Source: Ga0077527 sp964433345 (GTDB lineage: Bacteria; Pseudomonadota; Gammaproteobacteria; Burkholderiales; SG8-41). Taken from it: a stretch of 64,000 nucleotides of DNA. Below the pieces are notes generated by a model. The model searched no databases, was not told the origin of the DNA, and saw only the letters and a list, made by a program, of their open reading frames with translations. The first letter of the stretch is position 1; each line of letters opens with the position of its first letter. Below, one piece after another: positions 33,590-42,410 of this stretch. The position numbers and the translations under genes were made by a program. The stretch is taken from contig CAYSQJ010000009.1 of the NCBI GenBank assembly GCA_964433345.1, forward strand, positions 45,343 through 109,342, given 5' to 3'.

Positions 33590-35404
33590 ATGTCCGAGCG
33601 GTGGCCTTACAGAAGGTCCACAACCCTGGCTTTCGTCGCCGCCAGCCTGATCGCCATCGGCGGATGTGCACAAATCCGCCCCAGCCTGCCGCAGTCCGAA
33701 GGGCATATCGCCGCCCCGGCGGCAAAACCCCAGACCACCGAATCGATACCGCCGCCTGCCCGAGTATCGACGCTGGTGCCGCCACCGGTACCGCAGGTCA
33801 AGCCGCAGACCTACAGCGTGGTGGTGCATGAAGTGCCGGTGAAGGAGCTGCTGGTCGCGCTGGCGCGGGATACCAAGCAGAACATCGACATCCATCCGCT
33901 GCTCTCCGGCGTGGTCAGCCTGAATGCCATCAACGAAACGCTGCCGGCAATCCTTGAGCGCATCTCGCGGCAGGTGGACATGCGTTACGAGACAAAGGGC
34001 AACACCCTGATCGTGTCGCCGGATACGCCTTACATCAAGACCTACGTCGTCAACTACGTAAATATCCAGCGCAATACCACCTCGACCACCGGCGCTTCCG
34101 GACAGCTGGCCACCACCGGACAGCAGGGCGGTCAGGGCAGCGGCTCTTCAGGCGCCGGCAACACCTCGAGCACGACCGTAACCACGACGTCGAATTCGGA
34201 CTTCTGGAAACTGCTCGAGCAGTCGGTACGTTCGATCCTGAACTCATCGATGAAGCAGAGCCAGTCGGCCCAGGCACGGCAGGACCGCCTCGAGCTGATC
34301 AAGCAGGAACAGGAGCTGCGCACCAAGCAGATCGAAGCCGCCAGCAAAGCGGGGCAATCGGCGCCCGCCCTGGCAAACTCGATGGGCAGCCTCGCCGGAT
34401 CACAGGCGGTTTCGGCCTCGCTGCTGCCGGACGATGTCATCGTCAATCCGGTCGCCGGCACGATCACCGTCAACGGCACCGAGAAGCAGCACCAGCTGGT
34501 CAGCGACTACCTGACCAAGGTCGAACGCGGCGCGCAGCGCCAGGTGCTGATCGAGGCAACCATCGTCGAGGTCAACCTCTCCGACAACTATCAGGGCGGC
34601 ATCGACTGGAGCCGCCTGCCGGTCAGCGGCGGCCTCTCGTTCAGCCAGCAGCTGCTGCGCGGCTTCGGTACCGGCCTCTCCCAGCTCGGCGCGAATTTCT
34701 TCCAGATGGGCTACACCAATCCGAACTCCGACGTGGGCAACTTCAACGCCACCGTCAAGCTGCTTCAGGAATTCGGCAACACCCGCGTGCTGTCCAGCCC
34801 GAAACTGATGGTGCTCAACAACCAGACGGCGCTGCTCAAGGCGGTGGACAACCTGGTCTATTTTGAAATCCAGGCGCAGTCCAACACCACCCAGGGCGTG
34901 GCCTCGACGACCTTCAACTCCACCGCAAAGACGGTGGCGCTGGGCGTGGTCATGGGTGTCACTCCCCAGGTCAACGACGACGGGCGGGTACTGCTCACCG
35001 TACGGCCGACGATTTCCCGTTTCCTGCGTTTCCGCAATGACCCGAACCCCAGTCTCTGCGACGCCAACCGGACGAACTGCGTGGCCAATCCCGTTCCCGA
35101 GATCCAGGTGCGCGAAATGGAATCGGTGCTGCAGATCGGCAACGGCCAGACCGTCATCCTCGGCGGTCTGATGCAGGACAATGTACAGCGCAACCGGGAG
35201 CAGCTGCCGGGCGCCGACAAGGTCGGCGACCTCGGCGAACTGTTCCGTTTCCGCGACGAGCGGGTCAGCAAGAGCGAACTGGTGATCTTCCTGCGCCCCA
35301 CCGTCGTGCCCAACCCCTCGCTGGACAGCGATGAGCTGAAATTCTTCCAGCGCTTCCTGCCGCAAGCCGAGTCCGCCGCCCCAGCGCCCAAGCCCGCACC
35401 ATGA
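33590..35404 (+). CDS. mshL: Secretin lipoprotein MshL, outer-membrane pilus pore
   Basis: About 604 residues. N-terminal lipoprotein-type signal (TTLAFVAASLIAIGGC), an STN/secretin N-domain (YSVVVHEVPVKELLVALARDTKQNIDIH), a Ser/Thr/Gly-rich loop (about 150-200) and the C-terminal secretin barrel (VEVNLSDNYQGGIDW, VLSSPKLMVLNNQTALLK, VILGGLMQDNV). Starts are possible at 33512 (overlapping mshM), 33581 and 33590; the last has AGGGGAG at ten bases and gives a normal signal. It overlaps mshN by four bases. Confidence 0.93.
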   Translation: MSERWPYRRSTTLAFVAASLIAIGGCAQIRPSLPQSEGHIAAPAAKPQTTESIPPPARVSTLVPPPVPQVKPQTYSVVVHEVPVKELLVALARDTKQNIDIHPLLSGVVSLNAINETLPAILERISRQVDMRYETKGNTLIVSPDTPYIKTYVVNYVNIQRNTTSTTGASGQLATTGQQGGQGSGSSGAGNTSSTTVTTTSNSDFWKLLEQSVRSILNSSMKQSQSAQARQDRLELIKQEQELRTKQIEAASKAGQSAPALANSMGSLAGSQAVSASLLPDDVIVNPVAGTITVNGTEKQHQLVSDYLTKVERGAQRQVLIEATIVEVNLSDNYQGGIDWSRLPVSGGLSFSQQLLRGFGTGLSQLGANFFQMGYTNPNSDVGNFNATVKLLQEFGNTRVLSSPKLMVLNNQTALLKAVDNLVYFEIQAQSNTTQGVASTTFNSTAKTVALGVVMGVTPQVNDDGRVLLTVRPTISRFLRFRNDPNPSLCDANRTNCVANPVPEIQVREMESVLQIGNGQTVILGGLMQDNVQRNREQLPGADKVGDLGELFRFRDERVSKSELVIFLRPTVVPNPSLDSDELKFFQRFLPQAESAAPAPKPAP

Positions 35405-36642
35405 GTTTGCTGATGAAGGCCTTGGAAAAGGCCGCCAAGGACCGGGGCGAGGCACAACCGCAGGCGGCAGCCGTGGACAAGCCTGCCGCGCAGCCCGCGG
35501 CCGCAGCAAAGACGCCGCCGCTGGAACTGTCGCTGGAACCGCTGCAGGCCGACGCCCCGGCGCCGCCGCCGGAGGAGCCACCGAAGCCGCAACCCAGGTC
35601 GGCTACCCAGTCCGCTGCCCAGGTCCGTGCCGAGCGCAACCAGGCTCGCGCCGCCACCGTCATCCAGGCCACGGCACGACCCGCCGCGGCCCCTGCGGCC
35701 AGCCGCTTCCGTCTCAGCCCGGTGATGGCCCTCGGACTTGTCGCCGGACTCATTGCCCTCGGCTTCGCGGTGTATGTCTACCTGCAGATCACCAATCCGG
35801 GGCTGTTCATCCGCAAGCCCCCGCAGGCTCCACAAATGCCCGCCCCTCTGGCCCAGAAACCGCAGCCCGTGCCGCAGGCGCCGGTTGCGACCTCTTCCGT
35901 GGTCGCGCCCGCATCGCCCGCCGAAACTGCCGCAGCCACACCCCCCCGCGGCGAGGTCGAAGCACCGAGCCCTCGTCCGGCGCCGGCTGCACCGGCGACC
36001 ACTGCTGCAGCACGGCCGGCCGAGCCGCCCGCCAACCGCATCCAGATCAGCAGCGGCTCCGCGGAACCGCAAATCGACAACCGCCTGGTGCAGGCTTATG
36101 CCGCGCTGCAGTCGGGCAAAACCGATGCCGCGCGCCAGCTCTACAGCGATGTCAACCGCAGCGACCCGCGCAACATCAATGCCCTGCTCGGACTGGCCGC
36201 CATCGCGCAGCAGGAAAGCCGGGCCGAGGAGGCCAGCCGCCTCTACATGAACGTGCTCGACCTCGAACCGCGCAATGCCTATGCGCAGACCGGGCTGATC
36301 GGCATCATGGGTCGCGCCGATCCCCTGGCCTCCGAGTCCCGGCTCAAGCAGCTGATTGCGCGCGACGCCTCGGCACCCCTTTATTTCACGCTGGGCAATC
36401 TCTACGGCGACCAGGCACGCTGGTCCGAAGCCCAGCAGGCCTATTTCCAGGCCCATCAGCTTGAAGCGGGCAACCCGGATTACACCTACAATCTGGCCGT
36501 GAGCCTTGAACACATCGGACAGCCCAGGCTGGCTGTCAATTTCTACCGGCAGGCCGTCGACCAGGCGCAGGCCCGGGGACGCGCCGGATTCAACCTGGCA
36601 CAGGCCCAGGATCGCATCCGCCAGCTTGCCGCGCAGCAATAA
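35401..36642 (+). CDS. mshN: TPR protein MshN of the MSHA-type pilus
   Basis: 413 residues. Short cytoplasmic start MSLLMKALEKAAKDRGE, low-complexity Ala/Pro stretch, one membrane span (about 103-122), a second Pro/Ala linker, then tetratricopeptide repeats (about 225-405) with LLGLAAIAQQESRAEEASRLY and LGNLYGDQARWSEAQQAYFQAH. In MSHA systems it probably bridges inner membrane and secretin. Overlaps mshL. Confidence 0.88.
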   Translation: MSLLMKALEKAAKDRGEAQPQAAAVDKPAAQPAAAAKTPPLELSLEPLQADAPAPPPEEPPKPQPRSATQSAAQVRAERNQARAATVIQATARPAAAPAASRFRLSPVMALGLVAGLIALGFAVYVYLQITNPGLFIRKPPQAPQMPAPLAQKPQPVPQAPVATSSVVAPASPAETAAATPPRGEVEAPSPRPAPAAPATTAAARPAEPPANRIQISSGSAEPQIDNRLVQAYAALQSGKTDAARQLYSDVNRSDPRNINALLGLAAIAQQESRAEEASRLYMNVLDLEPRNAYAQTGLIGIMGRADPLASESRLKQLIARDASAPLYFTLGNLYGDQARWSEAQQAYFQAHQLEAGNPDYTYNLAVSLEHIGQPRLAVNFYRQAVDQAQARGRAGFNLAQAQDRIRQLAAQQ

Positions 36643-36657
36643 ACGGCTTCGGGGCTG

Positions 36658-38364
36658 ATGGCCGAACAACGAAAAAAACTGCGGCTGGGTGAACTGCTGG
36701 TTCAGCAGGGGCTGATCACCAAGGATCAGCTGGCGATCGTGCTCGCCGAGCAGCGCAACAGCAACATCCCCATTGGCCGCCTGCTGGTCCGCCTCGGCTT
36801 CGTCACCGAAACCGCGATCCGCGACATCATGGCGCGGACCGTCGGCCAGGAGTCCATCGACCTTGCGCAGGTCGTCGCCGACCCGGAGGCCCTGGGCCTG
36901 GTGCCGGAGGAATTCGCGCGGCGCAATCACGTATTGCCGATCGCCTACGATCCGGTCGAGCAGGTGCTGACCGTCGCGACAACCGAAATTTTCAACGTCG
37001 TCGCGCTCGACCAGCTGCGCGCAATGCTCGGCCCGCAGGTCGAGCTCAAGACCCAGCTCGCCGCGGAAGCGCAGCTCGGCGACTACATCGACCAGTTCTA
37101 CGGACACGAGCTGTCGGTCGACGGCATCCTGACCGAGATCGAGACCGGCGAGATCGACTACGAAAGCCTGGCGGTCGGCGATGACGAGTACACCCAGCCG
37201 ATGGTGCGCCTGGTGAACGCGATCCTGGTCGACGCCGTCAAACGCGGCGCCTCGGACATCCACTTCGAGCCCGAATACGCCTTCATGCGCATCCGCTACC
37301 GTATCGACGGGGTGCTGGAAACGGTGCGCAGCCTGCACAAGACCTACATGCCGGGCATCACGGTGCGGGTGAAGGTGGTCAGCGAGATGAACATCGCCGA
37401 GACCCGCGCGCCGCAGGACGGCCGGCTGTCGCTGACGCTGAACGGCAGGCCTGTCGACTTCCGCGTGTCGACCCAGCCGACCATCTACGGCGAGAACATC
37501 GTGCTGCGCGTGCTCGACCGCGAGAAGTCCATCGTCAACCTCGACCGCATGAACCTGCCGGCCGAGACCATGAACAAGCTCGAGCTGATGCTGGCGCGCC
37601 CGGAAGGCATCCTGATCGTCACCGGACCCACCGGCAGCGGCAAGACGACGACCCTCTATTCGCTGCTCGCCCAGGTCAACGACGAAACCGTCAACATCAT
37701 GACCCTCGAGGACCCGGTCGAATACCCGCTGACGCTGATGCGCCAGACCTCCGTCAACGAGGTTGCCCGCATGGACTTCGCCAACGGCATCCGCTCGATC
37801 ATGCGCCAGGACCCGGACATCATCCTGGTCGGCGAGGTGCGCGACAAGGAGACCGCCGAAATGGCCTTCCGCGCGGCGATGACCGGCCACCAGGTGTTCA
37901 CCACGCTGCACACCAATTCTGCGCTGGGCGCCTTCCCGCGCCTGCTCGACATCGGCATCCAGCCCGACATCATGGCGGGCAATATCATCGGCGTCATCGC
38001 GCAGCGCCTGGTGCGCATGCTGTGCACACATTGCAAGGAAGCCTATGCGCCGTCGCAGGAAGAACGCGCGCTGCTCGGCACCGCGGCCGATTCCGCGTCA
38101 TTCCTCTACCGCCCCATCGGCTGCAAGCACTGCGCGAACAAGGGCTACCGCGGGCGCACGCCGATCATGGAGCTGCTGGTGATGGACGGGGACATGGACG
38201 AACTGGTCGCACGCCGCGCCACTGCGAAGGAGCTGCGCGCCGAGGCCGCCCTCAAAGGTTTCCGCGCGCTGGCCGAGGAAGGCATTGCCCGCGTCATCGA
38301 CGGCAGCACCAGCCTCGCCGAAGTCGCGCGCTCGGTGGACCTGACCGGCAGGCTGCGCCAGTAA
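36658..38364 (+). CDS. mshE: Pilus extension ATPase MshE with c-di-GMP-binding domain
   Basis: 568 residues, GspE/PilB family. The N-terminal motif RLGELLVQQGLITKDQLAIV continuing to Gln32 (9-32) matches the MshEN c-di-GMP pattern RLGxxLVxxGxIxxxxLxxxLxxQ at every fixed position; a second, looser copy follows at 39-66. The ATPase domain has Walker A TGPTGSGKTTTL, Asp box and Walker B DIILVGEVRDKETAE, His box and the zinc tetracysteine CTHC...CKHC. It powers pilin assembly. Confidence 0.96.
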   Translation: MAEQRKKLRLGELLVQQGLITKDQLAIVLAEQRNSNIPIGRLLVRLGFVTETAIRDIMARTVGQESIDLAQVVADPEALGLVPEEFARRNHVLPIAYDPVEQVLTVATTEIFNVVALDQLRAMLGPQVELKTQLAAEAQLGDYIDQFYGHELSVDGILTEIETGEIDYESLAVGDDEYTQPMVRLVNAILVDAVKRGASDIHFEPEYAFMRIRYRIDGVLETVRSLHKTYMPGITVRVKVVSEMNIAETRAPQDGRLSLTLNGRPVDFRVSTQPTIYGENIVLRVLDREKSIVNLDRMNLPAETMNKLELMLARPEGILIVTGPTGSGKTTTLYSLLAQVNDETVNIMTLEDPVEYPLTLMRQTSVNEVARMDFANGIRSIMRQDPDIILVGEVRDKETAEMAFRAAMTGHQVFTTLHTNSALGAFPRLLDIGIQPDIMAGNIIGVIAQRLVRMLCTHCKEAYAPSQEERALLGTAADSASFLYRPIGCKHCANKGYRGRTPIMELLVMDGDMDELVARRATAKELRAEAALKGFRALAEEGIARVIDGSTSLAEVARSVDLTGRLRQ

Positions 38365-38388
38365 CGCGCCAGAGCCGCCAAGCCGTCC

Positions 38389-39594
38389 GTGCCCTCATTC
38401 GAATACAAGGCGATCGACAAGACCGGCCAGCCGGCCCGCGGCGGCCTCGACGCCGTCAACGAGGTAGACCTCGAACTGCGGCTGCGCCGCATGGGACTCG
38501 ACCTGATCACCTGCAAACAGGTGGACCGCCGCAGTTCGATCGCCGCCGGCGGCAGCATCACCCGCCAGGACCTGGTCAACTTCTGTTTCGACATGGAACA
38601 GATGGTGCGCTCCGGGATCCCGATCATCGACGGCCTGCGCGACATGCGCGACACCATAGACACCCCGCGCTTCCGCGAAGTGCTGACGGTGATGACCGAG
38701 GACATGGAAGCCGGCAACGTGCTGTCGCAGTGCATGGCCTCGCACCCCGACGTGTTCGACAAGGTCTTCGTCAGCCTGATCCGCGCCGGCGAGCAGTCGG
38801 GCCAGTTGCCGGAAGTGTTCAAGAACCTCGCCGATACCATCCGCTGGCAGGACGAGCTGATCTCGCAGACACGGCGCCTGCTGATGTACCCGGCGCTGAC
38901 GCTGGTGGTGGTGCTGGGCGTGATGGCGGCACTGCTGATATTCCTGGTACCGCAGATTGCCCAGCTCTTCAAGTCGATGGGTATGGAGCTGCCGGCGCAG
39001 ACCCGCGCCCTGCTCGCGGTTTCCGGTTTCGCCAGGGATTTCTGGCTGCCGATCCTGGTTGCCCCGATCGCCGCGATCATCGCGCTGATGGTGACCGTGC
39101 GCCGCTCCGGCAAGGCCGCCTACATGTGGGACTACGCGAAGCTGCGGCTGCCGGTGGTGGGGCCGATCCTGCAGAAAATCATCCTTTCCCGCTTCGCCAA
39201 CGTTTTCGGGCTGATGTACCGCTCGGGCATCACCGTGCTCGATGCGATACGCATCAGCGAGGACGTCGTCGGCAACCGCGTGGTGGCCGACGGACTCAAC
39301 CGCGCCGTGCAGCAGATCGCTGCGGGTGACGGCATGACCGAATCCTTCAATAACCTCGGCCTGTTTCCGCCGCTGGTGATCCGCATGCTGCGGGTGGGCG
39401 AGAGCACCGGCGCGCTCGACGTGGCGCTGGGCAACGTCACCTACTTCTACAACCGCGATGTCAAGGATTCGGTGGACAAGGGCATGAAAATGCTCGGCCC
39501 GGCGCTGACCCTGATCCTCGGCGGCATGATCGCCTTCGTGATCTGGGCAGTGCTCGGACCCGTCTATGATATTCTCGGCAAGCTGCAATTTTAG
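38389..39594 (+). CDS. mshG: Inner-membrane platform protein MshG (GspF/PilC family)
   Basis: 401 residues with two GspF domains (about 70-195 and 270-395) and three membrane spans. Motifs: FCFDMEQMVRSGIPIIDGL, VFVSLIRAGEQSGQLPEVF and MYRSGITVLDAIRIS. The start is a GTG at 38389; the start PSFEYKAIDKTGQ matches family N-termini. It should contact MshE. Spacing is 24 bases after mshE. Confidence 0.95.
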   Translation: MPSFEYKAIDKTGQPARGGLDAVNEVDLELRLRRMGLDLITCKQVDRRSSIAAGGSITRQDLVNFCFDMEQMVRSGIPIIDGLRDMRDTIDTPRFREVLTVMTEDMEAGNVLSQCMASHPDVFDKVFVSLIRAGEQSGQLPEVFKNLADTIRWQDELISQTRRLLMYPALTLVVVLGVMAALLIFLVPQIAQLFKSMGMELPAQTRALLAVSGFARDFWLPILVAPIAAIIALMVTVRRSGKAAYMWDYAKLRLPVVGPILQKIILSRFANVFGLMYRSGITVLDAIRISEDVVGNRVVADGLNRAVQQIAAGDGMTESFNNLGLFPPLVIRMLRVGESTGALDVALGNVTYFYNRDVKDSVDKGMKMLGPALTLILGGMIAFVIWAVLGPVYDILGKLQF

Positions 39595-39612
39595 CCGCGG
39601 CCCCTCCCCGAC

Positions 39613-41184
39613 ATGGCCAGCAAACTCCTGATCTGCATCTCGGCAAACCGCACGACGGCGGCACGCTGGCGTGGCGGCCGCCTCGAGGATTGCAGGGTTT
39701 TCGACCCCGATGAATCGGGTGCAGGAGAATTCCGCGACTACGTCGCCGACAGCGGCAAGATCCCCGCCTTCATCATCGTCGACGCGGTCGAGGAGGACTA
39801 CCGGCTCGAAACGCTGCCCCATGCATCGGGCTCCGACCGCGCGCAGATGGTCGAGCGCAAGCTGCGGCAGTATTACCGCAACTCGCCGTACTGCGCGGCT
39901 TCGCTGATCGGCCGCGACAACAGCAAGCGGCGCGACGACCGCTTCCTGTTTTCGGCACTGACCAATCCCGACATCGTCGCGCCCTGGCTCAACGTGCTGG
40001 TCGAGCACGAATTGCCGGTCGGCGGCATTTTCCTGCTGCCGGTGGTGACCTCCGGCATCCTGCCGATACTCGGCAGCAAGCCCCACAACCTGCTGCTGGT
40101 CGCCATCCACCCGACCGGCACCCGCTTGACCTTTTTCCGCGAGGGCGCATTCCGCCTCAGCCGCCTGAGCCGCAACGATGCCGGCGCTGCCGTGCAGAGC
40201 CGCGCCCTCATCGACGAGATTTCGAATACCCGGCTCTACCTGCATGCGCTGCGCGCAGCGACCCTCGACGAGCAGGTCAGCGTCGTTTTCCTCGACCACA
40301 ACGACCAGCTTGATGACATCGCGCGCCAGATCACCGAGGAAAACCCCAGCCTGCAGTGCAGCACCATCGGGCGCGCCGAAATCGCGAAGCGGCTGCGGCT
40401 CGATCCCCAGCTGATCGACATCTCGCCGGCAACCATCTACCTGCAGCTGCTGGGCAGCCGTACGCCGGACAACAACCTCGCCGCGCCGGCGGTCACCGCG
40501 GGTTATCGCCGCTACCGTGCACGCTACCAGTTGTTCGCGGCCAGCGCCGCCGCGGCCTGCATCGGCCTCGCCTGGTCGGGTGCCAACCTCTGGCAGCAGT
40601 TTTCGACACAGGACCGGATCGACGACGCGGTCCGCCGCACTGCCGGGGTCAACGCCGAATACCAGACGGCCACGCTGCAGTTTCCCGCGGCGCCGACCTC
40701 GGCCGACAACCTCAAGCGGGCAACAGAACTCGCCGAAAGGCTGCGCACCACCGCGACCACGCCGGAGCCGTTGATGCAGGTCATAGCCCGTGCGCTGGCA
40801 CCGAGCCCCGAAATCGTACTTACTGAACTGGGCTGGCAGTACCGTACCGGCGAGTTCGAGGCCGGTGGACAGCCGGGCGCAGCAGCCACCGCGCCGCGCC
40901 AGGGCGCGGCGCCTGCCGGGCCGGCGCCCGCGGTACGCCGGCACAGCGGGCTGCTGGCGGGGCAAGTCCGCGACTTCAGGGGCGATTTCCGCCAGGCCAT
41001 CCTGTCGATCAATGCACTGGCCGAGCGTCTGCGCGCCGACCCTGTCGTCGAGAGCGTGCGCGTCGTCCAGCTCCCACTCAATGTCAATCCGACGCTCGCT
41101 CTGTCCGGCAACACCGCGGAGACGCCGGCGCAGGGCGGCAGCGCCGACTTCCGGATCGTGGTGACATTGAAGCAGCCCTCATGA
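39613..41184 (+). CDS. PilM/PilN-like pilus assembly protein (MshI-type)
   Basis: 523 residues. The first 270 resemble an actin-like PilM/GspL fold though with low conservation (LLVAIHPTGTRLTFFREGAF). One membrane span (about 304-322) and a PilN-like ferredoxin-fold periplasmic region follow. It appears to combine in one chain what type IV pili split into PilM and PilN. The Ala/Gly/Pro segment near 425-445 is low-complexity. Overlaps the next gene by four bases. Confidence 0.75.
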   Translation: MASKLLICISANRTTAARWRGGRLEDCRVFDPDESGAGEFRDYVADSGKIPAFIIVDAVEEDYRLETLPHASGSDRAQMVERKLRQYYRNSPYCAASLIGRDNSKRRDDRFLFSALTNPDIVAPWLNVLVEHELPVGGIFLLPVVTSGILPILGSKPHNLLLVAIHPTGTRLTFFREGAFRLSRLSRNDAGAAVQSRALIDEISNTRLYLHALRAATLDEQVSVVFLDHNDQLDDIARQITEENPSLQCSTIGRAEIAKRLRLDPQLIDISPATIYLQLLGSRTPDNNLAAPAVTAGYRRYRARYQLFAASAAAACIGLAWSGANLWQQFSTQDRIDDAVRRTAGVNAEYQTATLQFPAAPTSADNLKRATELAERLRTTATTPEPLMQVIARALAPSPEIVLTELGWQYRTGEFEAGGQPGAAATAPRQGAAPAGPAPAVRRHSGLLAGQVRDFRGDFRQAILSINALAERLRADPVVESVRVVQLPLNVNPTLALSGNTAETPAQGGSADFRIVVTLKQPS

Positions 41185-41792
41185 ACGCCGAAGAACTCAA
41201 GGCACTGCGCGTGCCACTGATCCTGCTGCTGGTGGTGATCGCTGCGGCATCCGGCGCGATCTACTACACCGACCTGCTGCGCCAGCAGTCGCAAAACGCA
41301 CTCGTCCGCGCACAGGCCCAGTTGCGCGAGGCACAGACCCGGATGCAGCGATCCGGTGATGAGAAGTCCATCATCATCCAGTATGTCGGCAAGTACCGGC
41401 AGCTGGAGAACGCCGGCTTCATCGGCGAGGAACAGCGGATCAACTGGATCGACGCCATGCGCAACGCGAACGCCCGCACCGACCTGTTCGGTGTCAGCTA
41501 CGAGATCGGCGCCCAGCAGCCCTATGCCCATGCCGCAGAACTCGCTCCGGGTTCGATTGCGCTGAAACAGTCGCGCATGAAACTCGACTTCCGGCTGCTG
41601 CACGAGGGCGACCTGCTCCGGTTTTTCGATGCCCTGCGCGAACAGGGCGCGGGCCTGTTTCACCTCGACCAGTGCACGCTGCGGCGCACCGATACCGGCA
41701 CCACGCTGCGTTACCAGCCGAATATCGCAGCGAACTGCGAACTTGCCTGGATCACCGCGACTCCGGATGCGACGCAGGGAGTACGGCCATGA
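41181..41792 (+). CDS. PilO-like pilus assembly protein (MshJ-type)
   Basis: 203 residues. One N-terminal membrane span (LRVPLILLLVVIAAASGAIYY), a coiled-coil-like segment (QSQNALVRAQAQLREAQTRMQ), then a small alpha-beta domain with two late Cys residues. Position after the PilM/PilN-like gene fits PilO/MshJ. Overlaps both neighbours by four bases, indicating tight coupling. Confidence 0.7.
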   Translation: MNAEELKALRVPLILLLVVIAAASGAIYYTDLLRQQSQNALVRAQAQLREAQTRMQRSGDEKSIIIQYVGKYRQLENAGFIGEEQRINWIDAMRNANARTDLFGVSYEIGAQQPYAHAAELAPGSIALKQSRMKLDFRLLHEGDLLRFFDALREQGAGLFHLDQCTLRRTDTGTTLRYQPNIAANCELAWITATPDATQGVRP

Positions 41793-42400
41793 AAGCGCTG
41801 CTGCTGACGCTGCTGATCGCGGCCCTGCCGGCGGCCCATGCGGCGGAACTCGCGGGCCGCCTGTTCTATACCCCCGAGCAGCGCGCGCAGCTCGACCAGC
41901 TGCGCACGCAGAAGGCCGTCGCATCCCAGGTCCGCGACGAACCAATCCCGGAAACCGTAACCTACAACGGCATCATCCGCCGCAGCGACGGCAAAACCAC
42001 GATCTGGATGAACAACCAGCCGATGTCGGCGGCCGAACTGCGCAGCGGCCAGGCGGTGACCGGCACCGTGAGCCGCGATGGCCGGATCGTGCTGCAGAAC
42101 CCCGCAGGAAACAGCGGAAAGGTGGAACTCAAGGTCGGGCAGAGCGCGACCTTGCTGTCGGGGAAAGTTGACGAGTCATTCACAATGAAAAGACCGTCCT
42201 CGGAAGAAACCAAATCTCAGGAACGCGCTGAGCTAAAGCAGTCGCCGGAGATTTCATCCAAAGACTTGCCTCCTGAACTAGTGAACGCGCTAAAAAAAGC
42301 TGCGAAGAGTAGGAGTGAAAAGCCGACACCCGCAACGTTTGAGCCAAGCGTCAACACCAAACCACGGGCTGACGAGCAGAGGGAAATTTCAGCCCGTTAA
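41789..42400 (+). CDS. MshK-like periplasmic protein with Lys-rich tail
   Basis: 203 residues. Sec signal MKALLLTLLIAALPAAHAAE, then a conserved-looking part (TPEQRAQLDQLR; PETVTYNGIIRRSDGKTTIWMNN), which resembles short MshK/PilP-type proteins with the YNGxxxRSxGxxxxWxNG pattern. From about residue 125 the composition changes: a charged Lys/Ser/Glu tail in lower-GC DNA. The tail may be a later addition. Overlaps the previous gene by four bases. Confidence 0.7.
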   Translation: MKALLLTLLIAALPAAHAAELAGRLFYTPEQRAQLDQLRTQKAVASQVRDEPIPETVTYNGIIRRSDGKTTIWMNNQPMSAAELRSGQAVTGTVSRDGRIVLQNPAGNSGKVELKVGQSATLLSGKVDESFTMKRPSSEETKSQERAELKQSPEISSKDLPPELVNALKKAAKSRSEKPTPATFEPSVNTKPRADEQREISAR

Positions 42401-42410
42401 TCGGTCTACT

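Noticed and set aside
34858..38031. Open frame of over 1000 codons on the minus strand opposite mshL-mshN-mshE
   Set aside because: Arises from codon bias in GC-rich DNA; the plus strand carries clear secretin, TPR and ATPase genes, and the antisense product is Arg/His/Gln-rich with no domain.
38395..40965. Open frame of over 850 codons on the minus strand opposite mshG and the PilM/N-like gene
   Set aside because: Same cause; the plus-strand proteins are recognisable, the antisense one is not.
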